Positions 39,791 through 50,922 of a stretch of 64,000 nucleotides of DNA are shown one piece after another (within the stretch, counting starts at the first letter, position 1; each line of letters begins with the position of its first letter). The position numbers and the translations under genes were made by a program. Origin of the DNA: Corynebacterium afermentans subsp. afermentans (GTDB lineage: Bacteria > Actinomycetota > Actinomycetes > Mycobacteriales > Mycobacteriaceae); assembly GCF_030408355.1 (NCBI RefSeq), contig NZ_CP046606.1, forward strand, positions 1,240,001 to 1,304,000, in the 5' to 3' direction. A model generated the notes under the pieces. That model was not told where the DNA came from. It searched no databases and saw only the letters and a program-made list of their open reading frames with translations.

Positions 39791-41962
39791 ATGACGCTGC
39801 CCCCGAAACTGCAGGCAATGACCGAGCGCAACTACCCGCAGGACTGGACCGAGACCGACACCCGCGCCGTTGACACGGCCAGGGTGCTCGCGGCGGACGC
39901 GGTGGAAAACTGCGGCTCCGGCCACCCCGGCACCGCCATGAGCCTCGCGCCGCTGGCCTACACCTTGTTCCAGCGCGTGATGGACGTGGACCCGGCCGAC
40001 AAGGACTGGGTGGGCCGCGACCGTTTCGTGCTGTCCAACGGCCACTCCTCGCTCACGCAGTACGTGCAGCTTTACCTCGGCGGCTTCGGGCTGGAGCTGC
40101 AGGACCTGAAGGACTTGCGCACCTGGGGCTCGAAGACGCCGGGCCACCCGGAGTACAACCACACCGACCACATCGAAATCACCACCGGCCCGCTCGGCCA
40201 GGGCCTCGCCTCCGCCGTGGGCATGGCGATGGCTTCTCGACGTGAACGCGGCCTGTTCGACCCCGACGCCCCCGCCGGCGAGTCCCCCTTCGACCACTAC
40301 ATCTACGTCGTGGCCGGCGACGGCTGCCTGCAGGAAGGCGTGACCGCGGAGGCGTCGTCGCTGGCCGGCACGCAGCAGCTGGGCAACCTCATCCTGTTCT
40401 GGGACGACAACCGCATCTCCATCGAGGATGACACCCAGATCGCGTTCACCGAGGATGTGCTCAAGCGTTACGACGCCTACGGCTGGCAGACCCTCACCGT
40501 CGAATCCGGCGAGGACGTCGCCGCCATCGAGGCCGCCGTGGCCGAGGCGAAGGCGGAGCCAACAAAGCCGACGATTGTCCGCGTCAAGACCGTGATCGGC
40601 TACCCGGCCCCGAACCTGATGAACACCGGCGCCATCCACGGCGCAGCTCTCGGCGCCGACGAGGTCGCCGCGGTGAAGGAGGCGCTCGGCTTCGACCCGG
40701 CCGTGACCTTCCCTGAAGAAGACGAGGTGATCACCCACACCCGCAAGCTGCGCGAGCGCGCGGCTTCCAAGCGAGCTGCCTGGGACGAGAAATTCAACGC
40801 CTGGGCAGAGGCGAACCCGGAGCGCAAGGCTTTGCTGGACCGCCTCACGGCCCGCGAGCTGCCGGCCGATTGGAAGAAGGACTTCCCCACCTGGGAGCCG
40901 GATGCGAAGGGGGTGGCCACCCGCAAGGCTTCCGCCGCCGCGATCCAGGCCGCCGCGGCCGTGCTGCCTGAGCTGTGGGGCGGCTCCGCCGACCTGGCCG
41001 GGTCCAACAACACCCTGATCAAGGACGAGAAGTCCTTCGGCCCGCGCTCCATTTCCACCGAGATGTTCTCCGCCGACCCGTACGGCCGCAACCTGCATTT
41101 CGGCATCCGCGAGCACGCCATGGGCGCGGTGATGAACGGCATCGCCCTGCACGGCGGCACCCGCGTCTACGGCGGCACCTTCCTCATCTTCTCCGAGTAC
41201 CTCTACCCCGCCATCCGCGTCGCCGCCCTGTCCGGCATCGACGGCTACTACGTGTTCACGCACGATTCCATCGGCCTTGGCGAGGACGGCCCGACCCACC
41301 AGCCGGTGGAGACCCTCGCCGCCCTGCGTGCCATCCCGGACGTCGCCGTGATCCGGCCGGCGGACGCGAACGAGACCTCCGCCGCCTGGATCGCCGCGCT
41401 GGAGGCGAAGGAGCAGCCAAAGGCGCTGGCGCTGTCCCGCCAGAACCTGCCGGTGCTCGAGGGCACCAAGGAGAAGGCCTTCGAGGGTGTGGCCCGCGGC
41501 GCCTATGTGCTGGTTAAGGAGTCTGCCGACACCCCGGATGTGATCCTGTTGGCCTCCGGCTCCGAGGTGCAGTACGCCGTCGGTGCCGCCAAGGCGCTCG
41601 AGGCCGAGGGCACCGCCACCCGCGTGGTGTCCGTTCCGTCCATGGACTGGTTCATGGAACAGGACGACGCCTACATCGACTCCGTGCTGCCGCGCGACGT
41701 CAAGGCCCGCGTCTCCGTGGAAGCCGCGACCTCGATGCCGTGGTTCCGCTTCCTGGGAGAGTACGGCCGTGCCGTGTCCCTGGAGCACTTCGGCGCCTCC
41801 GCCCCGGGTGCGGAGCTGTTCGAGCGCTTCGGCTTCACCACCGACAACGTCGTACGCACCGCCCGCGAGACCCTCGAGTGCGTGCGCGAGGAGCGCAGCG
41901 TGGCAACGAGCGTGCGCGTGGGCGACACCGAGGCTGAGCCGACCCGCGGCGACGGAAAGTAG
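39791..41962 (+). CDS. tkt: Transketolase
   Basis: 723 residues from ATG 39791, GAGGAA upstream; the frame is open far upstream through ctaB antisense but without meaning. Thiamine-diphosphate enzyme of the non-oxidative pentose phosphate pathway. Family features: GSGHPGTAMSLAPLAY near residue 45, the ThDP motif GDGCLQEG...NRISID-type block (WDDNRISIEDDT) and EDGPTHQPVE in the pyrimidine domain. The C-terminal TSVRVGDTEAEPTRGDGK adds about 20-25 residues beyond the usual end. First gene of tkt-tal-zwf-opcA-pgl. Confidence 0.96.
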   Translation: MTLPPKLQAMTERNYPQDWTETDTRAVDTARVLAADAVENCGSGHPGTAMSLAPLAYTLFQRVMDVDPADKDWVGRDRFVLSNGHSSLTQYVQLYLGGFGLELQDLKDLRTWGSKTPGHPEYNHTDHIEITTGPLGQGLASAVGMAMASRRERGLFDPDAPAGESPFDHYIYVVAGDGCLQEGVTAEASSLAGTQQLGNLILFWDDNRISIEDDTQIAFTEDVLKRYDAYGWQTLTVESGEDVAAIEAAVAEAKAEPTKPTIVRVKTVIGYPAPNLMNTGAIHGAALGADEVAAVKEALGFDPAVTFPEEDEVITHTRKLRERAASKRAAWDEKFNAWAEANPERKALLDRLTARELPADWKKDFPTWEPDAKGVATRKASAAAIQAAAAVLPELWGGSADLAGSNNTLIKDEKSFGPRSISTEMFSADPYGRNLHFGIREHAMGAVMNGIALHGGTRVYGGTFLIFSEYLYPAIRVAALSGIDGYYVFTHDSIGLGEDGPTHQPVETLAALRAIPDVAVIRPADANETSAAWIAALEAKEQPKALALSRQNLPVLEGTKEKAFEGVARGAYVLVKESADTPDVILLASGSEVQYAVGAAKALEAEGTATRVVSVPSMDWFMEQDDAYIDSVLPRDVKARVSVEAATSMPWFRFLGEYGRAVSLEHFGASAPGAELFERFGFTTDNVVRTARETLECVREERSVATSVRVGDTEAEPTRGDGK

Positions 41963-41971
41963 GGTGGCGGC

Positions 41972-43063
41972 ATGACTGCTATCGACGATCTGTACCAGGC
42001 CGGCACCTCCACCTGGCTCGACGACCTCTCCCGCGAGCGCATCGCCACCGGCAACCTTGCCGAGGTGAAGGACGCGAAATCCATCGTGGGTGTAACCACG
42101 AACCCGGCGATCTTCGCCGCCGCCATGGGCTCCGGCAACCACTACGACGAGCAGCTCGCCGAGCTGAAGCAGGCTGGCACCACCGCCGACGCCGCCGTCT
42201 ACGCCATGAGCGTCAAGGACGTCCAGGACGCCTGCGACCTGTTCCGCGACACCTACGAGGCCACCGGCGGCAAGGACGGCCGCGTCTCCATCGAAGTGGA
42301 CCCGCGCTTCGCCGCCGACGAGCAGAAGACTATCGCGCAGGCCCGCGAGTTGTGGCAGCTGGTGGACCGCGACAACCTCATGATCAAGATCCCGGCGACC
42401 GACGAGTCGCTGCCCGCCGTCACCGCCGCGTTGGCCGAGGGCATCTCCGTCAACGTCACCCTAATCTTCTCCGTGGAGCGCTACCAGCAGGTCATCGACG
42501 CCTACAAGGACGGCATTCGCAAGGCCGCCGCGAACGGCCACGATGTCAGCCGCATCCACTCGGTGGCGTCGTTCTTCGTCTCCCGCATGGACACCGAGGT
42601 GGACAAGCGCCTCGAGGCCATCGGCACCGACGAAGCGCTGGCGCTGCGCGGCAAGGCGGGCATCGCCAACGCGCGTCTGGCGTATGCGCTGTTTGAGCGT
42701 GAGTTCGGCGACGTTGACGTCGCTAAGCTTCCTGCGAATGCGAACGCCCAGCGCCCCCTGTGGGCATCGACCGGTGTGAAGAACCCGGACTACCCGGCGA
42801 CGATGTACGTCACCGAGCTCGCCGGCCCGCAGACCGTGAACACGATGCCGGAGAAGACGCTCGATGCCGTGCTTCGCGACGGCGGCGTGCACGGCGACAC
42901 CCTCACCGGCACCGAAGCCGTCTCCCGCGAGACCTTCGCCGCGCTGCGCGGTGTGGGCATCGACCTCGACGACGTGGTTGCCGTGCTGGAGCGCGAAGGC
43001 GTGGAGAAGTTCGTGGATGCGTGGCAGGAGCTGCTCGATTCCATGACTGCTAGGCTCGCCTAA
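41972..43063 (+). CDS. tal: Transaldolase
   Basis: 363 residues, 9 bases after tkt. TIM-barrel enzyme moving a dihydroxyacetone unit between sugar phosphates. The Schiff-base Lys lies in NLMIKIPATDESLPA; other family blocks are VGVTTNPAIFAAAM, VSIEVDPRFA and RPLWASTGVKNPDYP. Length fits the actinobacterial class. Translation is likely coupled with zwf, whose GTG starts one base after the tal stop. Confidence 0.97.
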   Translation: MTAIDDLYQAGTSTWLDDLSRERIATGNLAEVKDAKSIVGVTTNPAIFAAAMGSGNHYDEQLAELKQAGTTADAAVYAMSVKDVQDACDLFRDTYEATGGKDGRVSIEVDPRFAADEQKTIAQARELWQLVDRDNLMIKIPATDESLPAVTAALAEGISVNVTLIFSVERYQQVIDAYKDGIRKAAANGHDVSRIHSVASFFVSRMDTEVDKRLEAIGTDEALALRGKAGIANARLAYALFEREFGDVDVAKLPANANAQRPLWASTGVKNPDYPATMYVTELAGPQTVNTMPEKTLDAVLRDGGVHGDTLTGTEAVSRETFAALRGVGIDLDDVVAVLEREGVEKFVDAWQELLDSMTARLA

Positions 43064-43064
43064 C

Positions 43065-44603
43065 GTGACTTCTCCGCACCAGCAGTGGAACAACCCGCTG
43101 CGCTCCCCCGCCGACAAACGCCTCCCCCAAATCGCCGGGCCGTCCGGCATGGTGATCTTCGGGGTGACCGGCGACCTTGCACGCAAGAAGCTGCTGCCGG
43201 CCGTCTACGACCTGGCCAACCGCGGCCTTTTGCCCGGCGGGTTCACGCTGGTCGGCTACGGGCGGCGCGACTGGTCCAAGGCCGACTTTGAGGCGTACGT
43301 GCGCAAAGCTATCGACGAAGGCGCACGCACCGAGTTCCACGAGAACGTCTGGCAGCGCCTCGCCGAAGGCCTCGAGTTTGTCCAGGGCAACTTCGACGAC
43401 GACGCCGCCTTCGACCGGCTCGCCGCCACCTGCAAACGCAGCGACGACGAGCGCGGCACCGCCGGCAACTGGGCCTACTACCTGTCCGTGCCGCCGGAGT
43501 TCTTCGCCGAGGTTGTCCACCAGTTGGATCGCTCCGGCATGGCGCACGAGGGCGAAAACCAGTGGCGCCGCGTGATCATTGAAAAGCCGTTCGGCCACGA
43601 CCTAGAGTCTGCCAAGGAGCTCAACGAGGTCGTCGGCGCGGTGTTCGATGAGCGGTCCGTGTTCCGCATCGACCACTACCTGGGCAAGGAAACGGTCCAG
43701 AACATCCTTGCGCTGCGCTTTTCCAACCAGATGTTTGAGCCGGTGTGGAACTCCCACTACATCGACCACGTGCAGATCACCATGGCCGAGGACATCGGCC
43801 TGGGCGGGCGCGCCAGCTACTACGACGGCATCGGCGCCGCCCGCGACGTGATCCAAAACCACCTGATCCAGCTGCTCGCCCTGGTGGCTATGGAGGAGCC
43901 GACCTCGTTTTCCCCCGGCCAGCTGCGCGCCGAGAAGCTCAAGGTGCTGCGCGCCACCTCGGCGGTGGGCCCGTTCGGCAAAACCACCGCGCGCGGGCAG
44001 TACACCGCCGGGTGGCAGGGCTCGAAGAAAGTGGTCGGCCTGCGCGAGGAGGAAGGGTTTGACCCGAACTCCACCACCGAGACGTTCGCGGCCTGCACCT
44101 TGCAGATCGATTCCCGCCGCTGGGCCGGCGTGCCGTTCTACCTGCGAACCGGCAAACGGCTGGGCCGCCGCGTCACCGAGATCGCGCTGGTGTTTAAGCG
44201 CCCGCCGTACCAGCCGTTCTCCCAGGGACAGACGGACCTTCTGACCAACAACGCCGTCGTCATCCGCGTCCAGCCCGACGAGGGTGTACTGATGCGCTTC
44301 GGCTCCAAGGTCCCCGGCCCCGGCATGGAGCTGCGCGACGTGAACATGGACTTCTCCTACTCCGAGGCGTTCACCGAGCAGTCGCCAGAGGCCTACGAGC
44401 GCCTCATCCTCGATGCCCTTTTGGATGAATCGAGCCTGTTTCCCACCAACTCCGAGGTGGAGCGCAGCTGGGAGATCCTAGACCCGGTGCTGAACTACTG
44501 GGCCGATCAAGGCAGACCCGACGACTACGCCGCCGGCACCTGGGGGCCGGCCTCCGCCGAGCGCATGCTGTCGAAGGACGGCCGTGCCTGGCGGCGTCCA
44601 TAA
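43065..44603 (+). CDS. zwf: Glucose-6-phosphate 1-dehydrogenase
   Basis: 512 residues from GTG 43065. NADP-binding GVTGDLARKKLLPA (about 33-46), substrate/catalytic RIDHYLGKETVQN (about 200-212) and the C-terminal helix end are intact. Makes 6-phosphogluconolactone and NADPH, the entry step of the oxidative branch. In corynebacteria the active enzyme is a complex with OpcA, whose gene is next. The N-terminal 25 residues before MVIFG are longer than in E. coli. Confidence 0.97.
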   Translation: MTSPHQQWNNPLRSPADKRLPQIAGPSGMVIFGVTGDLARKKLLPAVYDLANRGLLPGGFTLVGYGRRDWSKADFEAYVRKAIDEGARTEFHENVWQRLAEGLEFVQGNFDDDAAFDRLAATCKRSDDERGTAGNWAYYLSVPPEFFAEVVHQLDRSGMAHEGENQWRRVIIEKPFGHDLESAKELNEVVGAVFDERSVFRIDHYLGKETVQNILALRFSNQMFEPVWNSHYIDHVQITMAEDIGLGGRASYYDGIGAARDVIQNHLIQLLALVAMEEPTSFSPGQLRAEKLKVLRATSAVGPFGKTTARGQYTAGWQGSKKVVGLREEEGFDPNSTTETFAACTLQIDSRRWAGVPFYLRTGKRLGRRVTEIALVFKRPPYQPFSQGQTDLLTNNAVVIRVQPDEGVLMRFGSKVPGPGMELRDVNMDFSYSEAFTEQSPEAYERLILDALLDESSLFPTNSEVERSWEILDPVLNYWADQGRPDDYAAGTWGPASAERMLSKDGRAWRRP

Positions 44604-44620
44604 GCACGAAAGGCTCGAGC

Positions 44621-45550
44621 ATGATCACCGAATTGCCGGACACCACCACTAAGGCCATCGCCGCCGAACTCGCCCACGCGCGCGAGCGTCACTCGCTTGC
44701 CACCGGGCGCGTGCTCACCCTGCTGGTGGCTATTGACGACTCGCGCGAGGACAGCATCGACGAGACCCTCGCGACCCTGCGCGACGCCTCCTTCGAACAC
44801 CCCGCCCGCGTGCTGGTGCTCATCTCCGGCGATTCGGAGGCCGACACCCGCCTCGACGCGCAGGTGCTCGTGGCCACCGACGCCGGCGCCTCCGAGGTCG
44901 TGGTCATGCGCCTGTACGGCGAACTGACGGGGCACATGGGAGCCGTAGTCACCCCGCTGCTGCTACCCGATACGCCCGTGGTGGCGTGCTGGCCGCAGAA
45001 GGCCCCGAAGCACCCGGCCGGCACGCAGCTGGGCAGGATCGCGCAGCGCCGCATCACGAACCTGCGCCGCGGCACGAACGGCGTGACCCTACAGCAGCTC
45101 ACGGACGGCTACGAGCACGGCGACTCCGACATGATGTGGTCGCGGATCACCCCGTGGCGCGGCATCGTCGCCTCCGCCCTGGACCGTCACCCGGGCACGC
45201 GTGTCCACAGCGCCGAGATCGCGGGCGCTGCCGGAGACCCGAGCGTGGATCTCGCCGCGGGCTGGCTCGCCTCCAGCCTGGGTGTGAAGGTGACCCGCTG
45301 CGAGGGCGAGGCGGCCGGCGACTTCCCCATCGCCCGCCTCGTGCTGCACTGCGACGGCGGCGACGTGGAGGTCGCGGTCCAGGACAGCCACACCGTGCGC
45401 ATTTCCGCGCCCGGCCACGCCGATTCCTTCGTGGCCATGGGCGAGCGCAGCGAGGCCGAAAGCCTCGCCGAGGACCTGCGCCACCTCGGCCCGGACACCA
45501 CCTACGAGCGCGCGTTGCGCGGACTTCAAGGAGTGCACAATGAGCTTTAA
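44621..45550 (+). CDS. opcA: OpcA, glucose-6-phosphate dehydrogenase assembly protein
   Basis: 309 residues, start ATG after GAAAGG. Typical regions: MITELPDTTTKAIAAELA, RVLVLISGDSEAD, VTPLLLPDTPVVACWP and a C-terminal lectin-like half (about 170-309). It is required for full Zwf activity and redox control in actinobacteria and cyanobacteria. It lies between zwf and pgl, and its last 11 bases overlap the start of pgl. Confidence 0.95.
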   Translation: MITELPDTTTKAIAAELAHARERHSLATGRVLTLLVAIDDSREDSIDETLATLRDASFEHPARVLVLISGDSEADTRLDAQVLVATDAGASEVVVMRLYGELTGHMGAVVTPLLLPDTPVVACWPQKAPKHPAGTQLGRIAQRRITNLRRGTNGVTLQQLTDGYEHGDSDMMWSRITPWRGIVASALDRHPGTRVHSAEIAGAAGDPSVDLAAGWLASSLGVKVTRCEGEAAGDFPIARLVLHCDGGDVEVAVQDSHTVRISAPGHADSFVAMGERSEAESLAEDLRHLGPDTTYERALRGLQGVHNEL

Positions 45551-46223
45551 CGACCTTGCATCGCTTCTCGACGAAGCAACTTCCCGGTTTAGCGCCCTCA
45601 TGTCCGACATCCACGCCGAGGGTCGCACCGCACGTGTGGTGCTCACCGGCGGCACCGCCGGCATCGCACTGCTGGAGCGCCTCGCCGGCGAGGACATCGA
45701 CTGGTCGCGCGTGGAAGTCTTCTTCGGCGACGAGCGCAACGTGCCCGCCAGCCACCCCGACTCCAACGAAGGCCAAGCACGAGCGGCGCTGCTGTCCAAG
45801 GTGGATATCCCGGAGGAGAACATCCACGGCTACGGCCTCGACGGCGGCCCGATGGACGCCGCGGTGGAGCGCTACCGCACACTCGTCGGCGACGGCGGCT
45901 TCGACCTGCACCTTTTGGGCATGGGCGGCGAGGGCCACATCAACTCCCTGTTCCCCCACAGCGACGCGGTGCGCGAGCGCGACGCGATGGTCGTGGCGGT
46001 GACGGACTCGCCGAAGCCGCCCGCCGAGCGCGCCACCCTGGCCCTGCCGGCGGTGCAGTCCGCCGACCGGGTGTGGCTGCTGGTCTCCGGCGCAGAGAAG
46101 GCGGAGGCCGCGAGCCATGCCGGCGACGGCGCCGAGGCCGCCGACGACTGGCCGGTGGCTGGTGCTATCGGGCGTAAAGAAACGGTCCTGTTCGCCACGA
46201 AGGACGCAACAGGACCGTTCTAG
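45540..46223 (+). CDS. pgl: 6-phosphogluconolactonase
   Basis: 227 residues (DevB type) with AAGGAG inside the end of opcA. Motifs: VLTGGTAGIALLERLA, VEVFFGDERNVPASHPDSN with the conserved acidic/Arg residues, and LLGMGGEGHINSLFPHS with the catalytic His. Hydrolyses 6-phosphogluconolactone. Last gene of the operon; the final codons form a 12-base stem (46181-46219). In C. glutamicum ppc follows here; in this genome secG follows directly on the other strand. Confidence 0.95.
   Translation: MSFNDLASLLDEATSRFSALMSDIHAEGRTARVVLTGGTAGIALLERLAGEDIDWSRVEVFFGDERNVPASHPDSNEGQARAALLSKVDIPEENIHGYGLDGGPMDAAVERYRTLVGDGGFDLHLLGMGGEGHINSLFPHSDAVRERDAMVVAVTDSPKPPAERATLALPAVQSADRVWLLVSGAEKAEAASHAGDGAEAADDWPVAGAIGRKETVLFATKDATGPF
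46181..46219 (+). terminator. Hairpin overlapping the end of pgl
   Basis: AACGGTCCTGTT (46181-46192) and AACAGGACCGTT (46208-46219) form a perfect 12-base stem with a 15-base loop. The stem lies inside the last coding codons of pgl; only TAGTTTC follows, a weak U-run. It may terminate both the pentose phosphate operon and the convergent secG transcript. Confidence 0.65.
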
Positions 46224-46245
46224 TTTCGCGCGTGGAGCCGCGCGC

Positions 46246-46482
46246 TTAGACCGCGAAGGTCTGAATCAGGTTCAGGCCGATGATGCAGAGGATCCAGATC
46301 AGGGCCAGCAGCACGGTGACGCGGTCGAGGTTCTTCTCCACCGTGGTCGAACCGGACAGGTTTGCCTGGACGCCGCCGCCGAACAGGCTGGACAGGCCGC
46401 CGCCCTTCCCCTTGTGGAGCAGGACGAAGACGGTCATGAGGATCGCGGCGATCACCAGCACAATCTCAAGGGCTAAAGCCAT
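46246..46482 (-). CDS. secG: SecG preprotein translocase subunit
   Basis: 78 residues from ATG 46482 (MALALEIVLVIAAIL), with AAAGG 10 bases upstream. Two helices (about 3-22 and 57-76) separated by the SecG loop LLHKGKGGGLSSLFGGGVQ. It assists SecYE during protein export. Located between pgl and tpiA, as in other corynebacteria except for the missing ppc. Confidence 0.95.
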   Translation of the reverse strand: MALALEIVLVIAAILMTVFVLLHKGKGGGLSSLFGGGVQANLSGSTTVEKNLDRVTVLLALIWILCIIGLNLIQTFAV

Positions 46483-46563
46483 GTGTGCGACACCTTTCAA
46501 AATGGGCGATGGTGCAAACTCCCGATGAGCTTACACGACCGCTAAGACGAACCCAGCAGCGAC

Positions 46564-47337
46564 TTACATCACCGCGTTGGCGGCCGCCGCGGCAAGCTTG
46601 GCAAAGTCCTGCCCGTCAAGGGAGGCGCCGCCGACCAGGCCGCCGTCCACGTCCGGCTGGGAGATGATCTCGGCGACCGTGTCGGCCTTGACTGAGCCGC
46701 CGTAGAGGATGCGGATCGCGTCGGCGACGGAGTCGTCGCTAAGCTCCCGCACGAGCTCGCGGATGCCGTGGCAGACCTCCTGGGCGTCTTCCGCTGAGGC
46801 GACCTTGCCGGTGCCGATCGCCCAGACCGGCTCGTAGGCGATGACCGCCTTGGACAGGTCCACGCCCGCGAGCGACTCGCGCGCCTGCTGCACCACGAAG
46901 GAGACGTGCTCGCCGGCCTCGCGCACCTCGAGCGGCTCGCCCACGCAGACGATCGGGGCGATGCCGTGCTCGATGGCCTTGGCGGCCTTCGCCGCGACCT
47001 GCTCGTTGGTCTCGCTGTGGTACTCGCGGCGCTCCGAGTGGCCGACGACCACCCAGGAGCACCCCAGCTTTTCCAGCATCGCCGCGGAGATGTCGCCGGT
47101 GTAGGCGCCGTTGTCGTGCTCGGAGACGTCCTGGGCGCCGTAGGTGATCTTCAGCTTGTCGCCCTCCACCAGAGTCTGGATGGAACGCAGGTCCGTGAAC
47201 GGGACCGTCAGCGCGATGTCGACGTACTCGTAGCCGTCCTTCGGAAACGCGAAGGCGAGCTTCTGGGCGCTCTGGATGGCCTCGAGGTGGTCGTGGTTCA
47301 TCTTCCAGTTGCCCGCGATTAGTGGCGTGCGTGCCAT
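46564..47337 (-). CDS. tpiA: Triosephosphate isomerase
   Basis: 257 residues from ATG 47337, AGGAGG 10 bases upstream. Catalytic Lys12 (GNWKMN), His100 (VVVGHSERR) and Glu169 ([12 protein letters not shown]) are in place. Interconverts glyceraldehyde 3-phosphate and dihydroxyacetone phosphate. Third gene of gap-pgk-tpiA, 14 bases after pgk. Confidence 0.97.
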   Translation of the reverse strand: MARTPLIAGNWKMNHDHLEAIQSAQKLAFAFPKDGYEYVDIALTVPFTDLRSIQTLVEGDKLKITYGAQDVSEHDNGAYTGDISAAMLEKLGCSWVVVGHSERREYHSETNEQVAAKAAKAIEHGIAPIVCVGEPLEVREAGEHVSFVVQQARESLAGVDLSKAVIAYEPVWAIGTGKVASAEDAQEVCHGIRELVRELSDDSVADAIRILYGGSVKADTVAEIISQPDVDGGLVGGASLDGQDFAKLAAAAANAVM

Positions 47338-47351
47338 AGGTTGCAAACCTC

Positions 47352-48563
<1,212 letters not shown>

Positions 48564-48602
48564 AGGTATCTCCTTTGGTCTGTAGACACTCACCATCGTA
48601 TG

Positions 48603-48640
48603 AAAAACGGGCCCGCCGTGCCGGAAGACACCACGGGCCC
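48603..48640 (-). terminator. Terminator between gap and pgk
   Basis: Read on the minus strand, GGGCCCG pairs with CGGGCCC around a loop of about 18 bases and is followed by TTTTT. It lies 15 bases after the gap stop, so gap can be transcribed alone and pgk-tpiA would depend on read-through or their own promoter. Confidence 0.8.
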
Positions 48641-48654
48641 AGAGACCGAAGCCT

Positions 48655-49779
<1,125 letters not shown>

Positions 49780-49877
49780 TCAGCCCCCGCCTTAGATGTT
49801 GGTTTATGCCCGGTTTCGAGCACCAGGGGGAGGCTTTCCCGACGCTTCTACCCCCGACACGGGTCGCTAGGGCCCAT

Positions 49878-49893
49878 TGTGAAGTGCGTCACC
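49878..49893. promoter_or_regulatory. Candidate GlxR site upstream of gap
   Basis: TGTGA-AGTGCG-TCACC matches TGTGA-N6-TCACA at 9 of 10 bases, 213 bases before the gap start and 11 bases past the end of whiA. GlxR control of gapA is known in C. glutamicum. Confidence 0.45.
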
Positions 49894-49903
49894 CACGCGG
49901 GTT

Positions 49904-50872
49904 TTAGGTGGTCGGGCTCCCGTGCGTGTCCTCCACTCCCAGTTCAGCGGCGCGTTTGTCTGCCAGGGAAAGCAGGCGCCGGATGCGTCCGGCCACGGCG
50001 TCCTTGGTCATCTGCGGTTCCGCCAACCGTCCCAGCTCCTCCAGGGAGGCGTGGCGGTGCTCCGCGCGCAGGAAGCCGGCTTCGGCGAGGTGCTCCGGGA
50101 CATCGTCGCCGAGGATCTCCATGGCGCGCTCCACACGTGCGGCGGCCGCCGCCGCGGCCTGGGCCGAGCGGCGGGTGTTCGCGTCGTCGAAGGTGGCGAG
50201 CCTGCTGTTGGCTTTCGCCTTCACGGCGCGGGATTCCCGCTTGGTGTCCCACTCGATGCGGGTGGCCGGCGCGCCCATGCGGCTCAGCAGGATGCCGATG
50301 GCCTCCCCGTCGCGAAGCGTCACCCGCTCGATGCCGCGGGTCTCACGCGTCTTGGCGGTCAGCCCCATGCGGCGGGCAAGACCCACAAGCGCAAGCGCCG
50401 CCTCCTGGCCCGGGCAGGCGACCTCGAGGGTGGCAGTCCGGCCCGGTTCGGCCAGACGCCCACGGGCGAGGAACGCGCCGCGCCACGCGGCCTCCACCCC
50501 GGACATGTCGCCGGAGATGATCTGGCGCGGCATCCCCACCACTGGGTGCCCGGACGCGGTAACCAGCTTCAGGCGGCGGATGACGTCGGCGGCGCCGTCG
50601 CAGACACGCACCTCGTAGCGGGACTCACGGCTTCCGGATGTCGGCGGGAGCAGTTCCACACTCGCCTCGACTGCGCACAGGTCTGTCAGCGTGACAGCGA
50701 GGCGCCGGGCAACCGCCTCCTCCTCGAAGTCGGCAACGATAGCGACTCCGTTCTCGGACGGCTGGAGCTCCCCGCCGAACCGGATCAACGCGGTCGCCTC
50801 CGCCGCGCGCGCCTCGAGCCCGCCGCCGGTGGCGCGCAGGAGTTCGTCCTTGGCCTTCGCCGTAAGCGCCAC
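49904..50872 (-). CDS. whiA: WhiA, sporulation/cell-division type DNA-binding regulator
   Basis: 322 residues from GTG 50872. N-terminal LAGLIDADG-like homing-endonuclease fold (about 1-220) without catalytic acids, then a C-terminal HTH (about 235-310; LPEHLAEAG-like VPEHLAEAGFLRAEHRHASL, AVAGRIRRLLSLAD). In non-sporulating actinobacteria WhiA helps control cell division genes. Conserved cluster whiA-yvcK-rapZ-uvrC. Confidence 0.94.
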   Translation of the reverse strand: MALTAKAKDELLRATGGGLEARAAEATALIRFGGELQPSENGVAIVADFEEEAVARRLAVTLTDLCAVEASVELLPPTSGSRESRYEVRVCDGAADVIRRLKLVTASGHPVVGMPRQIISGDMSGVEAAWRGAFLARGRLAEPGRTATLEVACPGQEAALALVGLARRMGLTAKTRETRGIERVTLRDGEAIGILLSRMGAPATRIEWDTKRESRAVKAKANSRLATFDDANTRRSAQAAAAAAARVERAMEILGDDVPEHLAEAGFLRAEHRHASLEELGRLAEPQMTKDAVAGRIRRLLSLADKRAAELGVEDTHGSPTT

Positions 50873-50922
50873 CGGCGCCTCCCCTCGTTTACGTGTGTTG
50901 AAGCTTTGAACCGCCCAGCATT

